Notes under the pieces: generated by a model
Database searches by the model: none
Seen by the model: only the letters and a program-made list of their open reading frames with translations
What the model was told of the DNA's origin: nothing
Translations under genes and position numbers: made by a program
DNA from: Flavobacteriaceae bacterium
Lineage (GTDB): Bacteria > Bacteroidota > Bacteroidia > Flavobacteriales > Flavobacteriaceae
Direction: 5' to 3'
Length of the DNA: 8,318 nucleotides
NCBI GenBank assembly: GCA_013001365.1
Contig: JABDMQ010000133.1
Coordinates: forward strand, 1-8,318
Shown: positions 1 to 6,285 of the stretch, piece after piece
How positions within the stretch are numbered: the stretch's first letter is position 1
How the letters are laid out: the number at the start of each line of letters is the position of its first letter

Positions 1-1477
1 TCTTGACTATTCCAGGAGAATTATTAACGAATTGGTTGAACATTAAAGAGTTGTGAGCGTCATAAAATATGCTTTTTTTGTTTTTGACTGGTATTAGCAG
101 CAGTGGTAGAATCACCGCAATCGAAATTATTATAGAATTGGCTATGCTGCCATAACCAAAAAACAAGGTCAGGGTAACAACTATAACTATTGGCAGAAAA
201 TTAATGAAAGCATTAGCATGAAGCATTAGAAAATATTTATACTTGAAATCCAATAACTTTTGGATCCTGAATGAAACTTGAAGATAATTCATTACTGTTG
301 CAAATAAAACCCCGAGTGCAACACCAACAAGTCCAAATAAATAAACACCCATTAAACAACTAGAAATCATTAGTACTGCAAAAATAAATTGGTATAATGC
401 ACCATGGTAAACTAGGCCTAAGGATTTTAAAAAAGATTTATTTATTCTCGTTCCAAACCTAAATGCAAAGCCAATAATCAGGACTTGAAATGGCTCGATT
501 ACATCCAACCATTGGTCCCCCAAAAGAACCCTTACAATCAATTCAGCATTAAAAAGCAATATTATTGATATTGGAAATAAGATAATTAGGCAAAAGGAAA
601 TGCTAAATATATAAAACGAAGTCAACTTTGCTTTATCATCTTGTTTATTCGATAAAACTGGAAAGAGGACCTTATCGTATATTTTTCCGAAAAAACTTGC
701 TGGCAGTGCAAGAAACTGAAATGCTCTTGAATAGATACCCAAACTTGCTGCCCCTAGGACTTTACCCACTATTATATTATCTGAGTTCTCGGCAAAAAAA
801 TTAAAATTGGTGTCTAAAGTGTATCCTGAACCAAAGACCATTAGTTCCTTTAAAATAGACTTATTTGATATTATGGAAAAAGAAGGTTTTTGATAATACC
901 AAAGCATTACCGTTTCTACAATTAAAATAGCTAATTGACCATAAATCAATGACCACAGCCCATAGCCTAGAAAAGCCAAGGTAATTGAAGTCAGTCCGTA
1001 TCCCAGCAGATAGGAAACCGTATTGGTCTTAACAATCGCAGGGAATCGGAGTTTTCGTTGTAATATGGATGTACTTATACCATTAAAGCTTTTGAAAGGA
1101 AACAGAAAAGAAAAGAATCGAATTGGTCCTTCAAGGTCTGTCAAATTAAAAAAAGTACCGATGTATGGTGCTAAAAAATAGAAAAGAACCCCAATTAAAA
1201 TTCCTAATATTATGGATAGGGTATAGCTTTGAGAAATATGCTGTTCGGTAATTGTTTTAAGCTGGACAAGTGCTGTCCCAATTCCCATTTGAGTGAAAAT
1301 ATTAGAAAAATTAACGAAAATGAGTATAATACCTATAACGCCAAAATCCTCAGGAGTTAACAATCTAGCCAAGATACCAAGAATCAATAATTGAGAAAAA
1401 ACATTGAATGAATTACCAAAAAACATCCAGATCAAGCCAATAATACTGGATTTGGTTTTTGATGAGTTTCCTTCCAT
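1..1477 (-). CDS. Oligosaccharide/polysaccharide flippase (WzxC/TuaB-like), 3' end cut by window edge
   Basis: Reading the minus strand from the ATG at 1477 gives 492 uninterrupted codons to the window edge without a stop, so the gene is 3'-partial. The product is almost entirely hydrophobic helices separated by short charged loops, as expected for a 12-14-helix transporter. Near the N-terminus is the run ARLLTPEDFGVIG, the signature of the WzxC/TuaB branch of the polysaccharide transporter (PST, MviN/MATE-like) family, and the mid-protein stretch with VGKVLGAASLGIYSRAFQ also fits that branch. By family knowledge such proteins move lipid-linked glycan units across the inner membrane for capsule, exopolysaccharide or O-antigen assembly. 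Family members are usually about 480-500 residues, so only a little of the C-terminus is likely missing. There is no Shine-Dalgarno before the ATG, which is normal in Bacteroidota. The gene is divergent from the lyase gene, and substrate cannot be inferred. Family confidence is high. Confidence 0.9.
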   Translation of the reverse strand, partial: MEGNSSKTKSSIIGLIWMFFGNSFNVFSQLLILGILARLLTPEDFGVIGIILIFVNFSNIFTQMGIGTALVQLKTITEQHISQSYTLSIILGILIGVLFYFLAPYIGTFFNLTDLEGPIRFFSFLFPFKSFNGISTSILQRKLRFPAIVKTNTVSYLLGYGLTSITLAFLGYGLWSLIYGQLAILIVETVMLWYYQKPSFSIISNKSILKELMVFGSGYTLDTNFNFFAENSDNIIVGKVLGAASLGIYSRAFQFLALPASFFGKIYDKVLFPVLSNKQDDKAKLTSFYIFSISFCLIILFPISIILLFNAELIVRVLLGDQWLDVIEPFQVLIIGFAFRFGTRINKSFLKSLGLVYHGALYQFIFAVLMISSCLMGVYLFGLVGVALGVLFATVMNYLQVSFRIQKLLDFKYKYFLMLHANAFINFLPIVIVVTLTLFFGYGSIANSIIISIAVILPLLLIPVKNKKSIFYDAHNSLMFNQFVNNSPGIVK

Positions 1478-1982
1478 ATGGAGTTATAATAGAATTTGGA
1501 CTATAGGTTTTAATAGCATACGAATATAATGTTATTTCTAACAGATTGTTCATAAAATAGCTCAATGGCATAAAACAAGGTTAATTTTCAAATCGCACCA
1601 ATTTATTCACTTTTATTAATCTGGTTATCAATGTATTAAGCAATATGAAATTTTGCAAGTAATCCAAGGGTTATGAACATTTACCTGTTGATATCTTTTA
1701 GATGAAATTAAGAACTAAAAATGACCTGATCAACGTATATTAAACATCCAAATCTCCGAGCAAGCCGTATATATAAAACTTGGAATCATAAATTGGATAA
1801 AAACAAAAATAAACGTTGAAATGCAAAATAAAACTTTTAAAAGTCAATTTAATAGGAAAAAACGCACAAAAAACGTGTATTTCATCGAAAAATTTATTTA
1901 ATTATTCTTTTTAGTCTCATTTTTTTTAGATTCGCCTTGATTAATAGCAAATTAAAATATTTAACCCCAAACTTACATTAAA
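1478..1982. other. Divergent AT-rich intergenic region, no gene seen
   Basis: This 505-bp stretch separates the divergent flippase and lyase genes and must carry the promoters of both, or long leaders for them. All frames are broken by frequent stops. The longest ATG-initiated open frame I noticed on the plus strand is 26 codons (1821-1901) and is not convincing. A perfect 12-bp palindrome, ACTTTTAAAAGT, lies at 1833-1844. No tRNA, insertion-sequence end or riboswitch-like element was recognised. On the plus strand I found no good match to the Bacteroidota -7 box TAnnTTTG. On the minus strand there are two perfect -7 boxes, at 1804-1811 and 1968-1975, only the second having a suitably spaced -33 TTG. 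Confidence 0.7.
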
Positions 1983-1996
1983 ATGATAATCCCCAA
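1968..1996 (-). promoter_or_regulatory. Candidate Bacteroidota-type promoter pointing toward the flippase
   Basis: On the minus strand the sequence reads TTG (1996-1994), an 18-nt spacer, then TAAGTTTG (1975-1968). This matches the -33 TTG / -7 TAnnTTTG pattern established for the primary sigma factor in Bacteroides and Flavobacterium. If used, transcription would start near 1961 and give the flippase mRNA a leader of roughly 480 nt. The -33 box lies inside the first codons of the divergent lyase gene. This is a motif match only, and such short motifs arise by chance in AT-rich DNA. Confidence 0.3.
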
Positions 1997-4900
1997 CTCA
2001 TTTTCTTGTTTACGCAAGAAATCGCACTTAACCGTCTTAAAATTTATAAGTTTTTCAGTTTTATTCTTAATGACTTCGAATTCATTTTCGCAGTCGGAAC
2101 AGTTAGCTTTTCCTGGAGCCATAGGTCATGCAAAATATGCATCTGGCGGTAGAGGAGGAGTTGTTCTTAAGGTGACCAATTTGAATAATGATGGACCCGG
2201 TAGTCTTCGAGCTGCTGTTGAGGCCTCTGGTCCGAGAACTGTCGTATTCGAAGTTAGTGGTAATATTAACTTAACCTCAGGACTCAAGATTAACAATCCC
2301 GATATCACCATAGCTGGTCAAACTGCACCAGGTGATGGAATTTGTATTGCTAAGCAAAAATTAACGATTAGTGCTAGCAATGTTATTATTCGCCATGTAC
2401 GTTTTAGATTAGGTGATGGTGGCTATAAGGATATTAATGGAAATGTTGTTGGCCCGAACGGTCCGGATTCTGATACCATACTAATTATTACGGATGGTTC
2501 TGAAACCGTTGAGAATATAATTATTGACCATTGCTCTGTTAGTTGGAGTATTGATGAGATTATCGGTATGTTTGGCGGCAATGGCCTTATTAATAAAGTT
2601 AGTGTAACAAATAATTTTATTACTCATGGCTTAAATGCATCGCATCATGGTGATGGGGCACATTCAATGGGAACATTGGTTAATTACAACTCAAGAAACA
2701 TTAGTTACATTAAGAATTTCTTTCATGGTAGTAAAGAGAGGCATGTACGAATGAATGCAGGTGTTACTCTAGAATGGCATAATAATGTGATAAATGGTTT
2801 TAAGTATGCAGCGGTTATTGGATATGGAGCCAAATTTGATGCCGAGAATAACTTTTACAAAGAAGGAGCTTATGACCTTGCTGCTACCACTTCGCATTTA
2901 TTTAAATTAACAAGCTCAATTTATACAACTGAAGACGTAACATATACCTTGACCGATTCAAGAATTCATCATTCAGGAAATGATACGGATGCAACATACC
3001 CGACTTCTTCTGGACAAACTGATGTTGGAATTGCGAAATCACCTTATGGAACAACAGTTCCGAATGAAAATACACGTATACTTGATTCTGGATATGAGAC
3101 ACAACCTGTAGATTCGAATATAATTGATGTTGTTAACAACTCTGGGGCAACATTGCCTTCTCGAGATAGTTATGATTCCCAACTAGTTTCAGATTTCATG
3201 AACGATGTGAAGGCCCAGTTGATAGATACGCAACTTCAAGTAGGTGGTTTTCCTGTATTGAATTCATTACCAGCTCCTGCAGATACAGATGAAGATGGTA
3301 TGCCAGATGCTTGGGAAATAGAACAAGGATTGGATATTAATAATCCAGACGATCGAAATATTGTTAATTCTAATGGATATACAAATCTTGAAGTATACAT
3401 AAATAATATGGGTACAGGAACAACAGCTTCTGTAGATCCAACAGGAGTATCGGTTTCGCCTCAATCAGTAACGATCAACATACCAGAAACAATAACACTG
3501 TCAACAACCTTTACGCCTTCAAATGCCACAGACCAATCAGGTGAGTGGTCATCAGCAAACGAGGCGATAGCTACTGTTGATGCTAATGGAGTAGTAACAC
3601 CTGTAAGTGAAGGTGTTGTAGAAATAACTTTTGAATCGAACAGTGGAGGGTTCAGTGATTCGGCGACGATCACCGTCACGAACATTCCCATCAGCGTGGA
3701 ATCTGTTTCTCTATCTCCTGAAACGCTGGATCTAAACATAAACATGACGGAATCGTTATCCGCCAATGTTACTCCAGCGAATGCAACTGACCAAACAGGT
3801 GTTTGGACCTCTAGTGACCCATCCATTGCGACTGTTAACCAACAAGGTCAAGTGCAACCTATATCAGTAGGGCAAGTGATCATAAGCTTTACCACTAATG
3901 ATGGAGGATTTACAGCCAGCTCTCAAGTTACTGTTAATGATGACAATTTTGGTAGGTACGAATTTTACAATGCTGATAGTGATAACCTAATACAGGAAGT
4001 AGATGGAGGTGAAGTATTTGACCTAAATAATATTGGAGAAAATCTTAATTTCAGGGCTATTCCTTACGGTGGAGATGGAAATCCTGAAGTGGAAAGCGTT
4101 CAGGTTAATTGGACAGGAGTAGAAAATGGCAATCATTCTGAAAATGTGCCAATCTATGCTGGCCTCACTGGACATCTTGGAAATGATTTCGAACCTTATA
4201 CGGTTTCTGAAGGAACTTATGAATTCACGGTAACCTATTATTCAGAGGACCAAGCCTCAGGAAATGTCGTTGGAGAAGATACATTTACATTGACGTTTAC
4301 AAGAGGTGAGCAAGTTGATGCAGGCGAGGACCAAGCTATTTGTTTTGGTGATACCACAACTTTGACCGCAACAGGTGCGGATACGTATCTATGGAGTACT
4401 GGTGAAACAACAGCTTCAATTGAAGTTTCTCCTAATAATACAGTTACTTATACAGTAATTGGAGACCATAGCAATGGTAATTTCACAGAAGATACAGTAA
4501 CGGTGTCCGTAAATGAAAGCACTGAGGTTAGCGCAGGTGCGGACCAATCTATCTGCGAAGGAGACTCAATTACGCTTACTGCCACTGCAACAGGTGGAGA
4601 AATTCTATGGAGCAACGGAGCAACAACTAATAGTATTACAGTAAGTCCAAACTCAACAACAACTTACACTGTAACGGCAGACAATAATGGATGCGCATCT
4701 TCAGATGATGTAACAGTTACGGTAAGCGAATTACCTAGTGCAGACGCTGGAAATGATGTGGCTATACTAAACGGAGAAAGCGTCACCTTGACGGCATCTG
4801 GCGGTGGTACTTATTTATGGAGTACTGGTGAAACTACTCAAAATATCGAAGTAAGCCCAACAACAGACCAAGTATATACGGTTACAGTGACTAATGCTAG

Positions 4901-5858
4901 CAGTTGTACAGATGAGGACAGTGTTCAGGTTTCAGTAATTGAACCAATCGTGGCCGAAGCAGGTGAGGATTCTACCATTTGCGAGGGTGAGAGTTTAACG
5001 TTAAATGCCAGTGGAGGAGATAATTACCTTTGGAGTACTGGTGAAACAACTCAAAGCATAACGGTGAATCCTGATAACACAACAGTTTACACAGTTACGG
5101 TCTCAGATGCATATTCATCCGATTCCGATACTGTTACAGTAACAGTTAATCCAGTGCCTATTGCAGATGCTGGTGACGATGTAACGATTGACCAAGGAGA
5201 GAGTGTAACCTTGTATGGCTCCGGAGGCAACTCGTACATCTGGTCAACTGGTGAAACAAATGCGAATATTTCAGTTAGCCCAACTGAAACTACTACCTAT
5301 AGACTCACAGCAATCATTAATGGCTGTTCCAGTGAGGCGGAAGTAACTGTAACTGTTCTAGCTCCTGTTAATGCAGATGCTGGAGAAGATGTAACAATAT
5401 GTAATTCTGAGTCTGTAACTTTAACAGCATCAGGAGGAAACGAATTTGAATGGAGCAATGGGGAAACCTCTCAATCAATTGAGGTAAGTCCATCGGAGAC
5501 AACAATATATTCCGTTAGAGTATCGAATTCATTAGGATTTGGAATTGACGAGGTTCAAGTGACGGTGAATGATTGCTCGTTAAGTGGTCCAACAGAAGAA
5601 GCGAATGGATTTGAGTTCAAGGCGTTTCCTAATCCTACTAATGGATTACTTAACCTTAAGATCTCGGCTCTTGACCAAGATGCCATCGTCTATGTTACAG
5701 ATATTATAGGAAAGCGTGTTAGGACCATAGAAGTCGGAGCCGCAGTGAATCAAGTAACTCGAAGAGAAATCAATTTATCTGGCATGCCTCCTGGATTCTA
5801 TATATTGAATTTAAGTACAGAAAACAGGTCCATTACCAAGAAGATCATATTGAGGTAA
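1983..5858 (+). CDS. Secreted modular PL1-family pectate lyase-like protein with Ig-like repeats and T9SS type A sorting domain
   Basis: This 1291-residue protein is a probable extracellular polyuronate (pectin/pectate) lyase. Residues 1-36 form a signal peptide with basic 11-13, a hydrophobic core 17-30 and likely cleavage at SFS|Q; the next in-frame ATG (residue 30) would destroy it, which supports this start. Residues about 41-425 are the PL1 beta-helix: FPGAIGHAKYASGGRGG opens it, AGQTAPGDGICI is at 111-122, and IIDHCSVSWSIDE at 180-192 matches the DHCS...DE motif. R253/R256 are candidates for the catalytic arginine. Residues 433-445 are Asp-rich (DTDEDGMPDAWE), like TSP3 calcium-binding linkers. 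Two BIG_2-like domains occupy about 485-567 and 570-653, and a Bacteroidota Ig-like module about 655-775. Six ~70-residue PKD/Ig-like repeats occupy 778-1197. The T9SS type A domain (about 1207-1291) contains PNPTNG (1216-1221) and ends in KKIILR. Secretion route and fold are confident; exact substrate is inferred. Confidence 0.93.
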   Translation: MIIPNSFSCLRKKSHLTVLKFISFSVLFLMTSNSFSQSEQLAFPGAIGHAKYASGGRGGVVLKVTNLNNDGPGSLRAAVEASGPRTVVFEVSGNINLTSGLKINNPDITIAGQTAPGDGICIAKQKLTISASNVIIRHVRFRLGDGGYKDINGNVVGPNGPDSDTILIITDGSETVENIIIDHCSVSWSIDEIIGMFGGNGLINKVSVTNNFITHGLNASHHGDGAHSMGTLVNYNSRNISYIKNFFHGSKERHVRMNAGVTLEWHNNVINGFKYAAVIGYGAKFDAENNFYKEGAYDLAATTSHLFKLTSSIYTTEDVTYTLTDSRIHHSGNDTDATYPTSSGQTDVGIAKSPYGTTVPNENTRILDSGYETQPVDSNIIDVVNNSGATLPSRDSYDSQLVSDFMNDVKAQLIDTQLQVGGFPVLNSLPAPADTDEDGMPDAWEIEQGLDINNPDDRNIVNSNGYTNLEVYINNMGTGTTASVDPTGVSVSPQSVTINIPETITLSTTFTPSNATDQSGEWSSANEAIATVDANGVVTPVSEGVVEITFESNSGGFSDSATITVTNIPISVESVSLSPETLDLNINMTESLSANVTPANATDQTGVWTSSDPSIATVNQQGQVQPISVGQVIISFTTNDGGFTASSQVTVNDDNFGRYEFYNADSDNLIQEVDGGEVFDLNNIGENLNFRAIPYGGDGNPEVESVQVNWTGVENGNHSENVPIYAGLTGHLGNDFEPYTVSEGTYEFTVTYYSEDQASGNVVGEDTFTLTFTRGEQVDAGEDQAICFGDTTTLTATGADTYLWSTGETTASIEVSPNNTVTYTVIGDHSNGNFTEDTVTVSVNESTEVSAGADQSICEGDSITLTATATGGEILWSNGATTNSITVSPNSTTTYTVTADNNGCASSDDVTVTVSELPSADAGNDVAILNGESVTLTASGGGTYLWSTGETTQNIEVSPTTDQVYTVTVTNASSCTDEDSVQVSVIEPIVAEAGEDSTICEGESLTLNASGGDNYLWSTGETTQSITVNPDNTTVYTVTVSDAYSSDSDTVTVTVNPVPIADAGDDVTIDQGESVTLYGSGGNSYIWSTGETNANISVSPTETTTYRLTAIINGCSSEAEVTVTVLAPVNADAGEDVTICNSESVTLTASGGNEFEWSNGETSQSIEVSPSETTIYSVRVSNSLGFGIDEVQVTVNDCSLSGPTEEANGFEFKAFPNPTNGLLNLKISALDQDAIVYVTDIIGKRVRTIEVGAAVNQVTRREINLSGMPPGFYILNLSTENRSITKKIILR
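3435..3941 (+). repeat. Tandem pair of BIG_2-type Ig-like domains within the lyase
   Basis: Residues 485-567 and 570-653 of the lyase align with each other along their whole length. Shared landmarks are VSxSPxxxxxN near the start, NATDQ(S/T)GxW (514-522 and 600-608), IATV (529-532 and 615-618), and GGF before the last strand (555-557 and 641-643). The pattern is that of bacterial Ig-like group 2 domains, which act as spacers or adhesion modules in secreted proteins. The DNA copies have diverged, so this is an old duplication rather than a recent one. Confidence 0.8.
4314..5573 (+). repeat. Six tandem ~70-residue PKD/Ig-like repeats in the lyase
   Basis: The repeats start at residues 778, 849, 920, 990, 1061 and 1131. 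The shared pattern is xDAGxDxxICxGESVTLTASGG, then YLWSTGETTxxIxVSP, then TTxYTVTVT and a closing VTVTV strand. The period is about 210-213 bp. Such modules are common in T9SS cargo of Bacteroidota, where they probably hold the catalytic domain away from the cell or bind glycans; neither role is shown here. The DNA is mostly diverged, but TGGAGTACTGGTGAAAC is identical in repeats 1, 3 and 4 (4392-4408, 4818-4834, 5031-5047). Cysteine distribution alternates between repeats. Confidence 0.88.
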
Positions 5859-5882
5859 TATTAAAGCCTTAAATACATTAAG

Positions 5883-5913
5883 AAAAAGACCTGGTATTTC
5901 ATCAGGTCTTTTT
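5883..5913. terminator. Bidirectional intrinsic terminator between convergent genes
   Basis: AAAAAGACCTG (5883-5893) pairs perfectly with CAGGTCTTTTT (5903-5913), giving an 11-bp stem with a 9-nt loop. A T-run continues to 5915 on the plus strand, and the A-run on the left arm supplies the U-tract for minus-strand transcripts. It begins 25 bp after the lyase stop codon and ends directly against the stop codon (5916-5914) of the minus-strand 123-aa gene. Position and symmetry fit a terminator shared by both convergent units. Confidence 0.88.
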
Positions 5914-6285
5914 TTATTCCTCTTTTATTGCTTGGACAGTAGCAGTCTTTTCACAATTCTCTATAGTAAAAGACAACTTGCGTTCTTCAAACTCACTTTC
6001 AATAAAATAAACCTTGCACGAATCTAGTTTGGTATTGCTTTTTGAGATGTTAACATCACCTCTTTTCAATATGGTAGCAAAAGTTGCGGAATCTAATGAA
6101 AGAGAATACATGAATGCATTAGCTTCTTCAGAGTATTTAATATTCTTTGATTGGATATTCTTTATTACCCGGCAATCTATACCATAACAGAACTCTGCTT
6201 TTTTCTTTTTCAGGAAAAATGCTAGGAAAATCAATCCTATAGAGAAGCCAACAAGGTAATAGCCAATCCGCTTAATTAAGGTCAT
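5914..6285 (-). CDS. Small membrane-anchored protein, DUF4258-like (hypothetical)
   Basis: The product has 123 residues. An N-terminal hydrophobic helix at about 7-25 (IGYYLVGFSIGLIFLAFFL) is followed by KKKK at 26-29 and a soluble domain of about 95 residues. The soluble part contains EFCYGIDCRVIKNI (31-44) and ILKRGDVNISKS (72-83). It resembles a small protein that I recall being annotated as DUF4258 and found beside alanine dehydrogenase in flavobacteria; this is recognition from memory and is not verified. Four cysteines, C33, C38, C90 and C111, fall in the soluble part. The start ATG directly follows the TAA of the alanine dehydrogenase gene with no intervening base, so the two are almost certainly co-transcribed and translationally coupled. 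Topology is uncertain because positive charge flanks both sides of the helix. Function is unknown. Confidence 0.85.
   Translation of the reverse strand: MTLIKRIGYYLVGFSIGLIFLAFFLKKKKAEFCYGIDCRVIKNIQSKNIKYSEEANAFMYSLSLDSATFATILKRGDVNISKSNTKLDSCKVYFIESEFEERKLSFTIENCEKTATVQAIKEE

Noticed and set aside
1833..1844. 12-bp palindrome ACTTTTAAAAGT as an operator
   Set aside because: Made almost only of A/T runs and single copy; expected by chance in such sequence without a known regulator.
1821..1901. 26-codon plus-strand ORF rich in Lys/Arg in the divergent intergenic region
   Set aside because: Too short, A-rich by composition, and with no signal peptide, motif or ribosome-binding context; random AT-rich DNA readily gives this.
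1937..1965. Plus-strand TTG-N18-TATTTAAC as lyase promoter
   Set aside because: The spacing fits, but the -7 box lacks the TTTG part; too weak to list as a promoter.
2144..2153. GGCGGTAG resembling the ops/JUMPstart antitermination element
   Set aside because: It lies inside the lyase gene encoding the conserved GGRGG motif, not in the leader of a polysaccharide operon.
3461..3826. 121-codon minus-strand ORF within the lyase gene
   Set aside because: It lies opposite the BIG_2 domains, and its repeated sequence just mirrors their duplication; shadow ORF.
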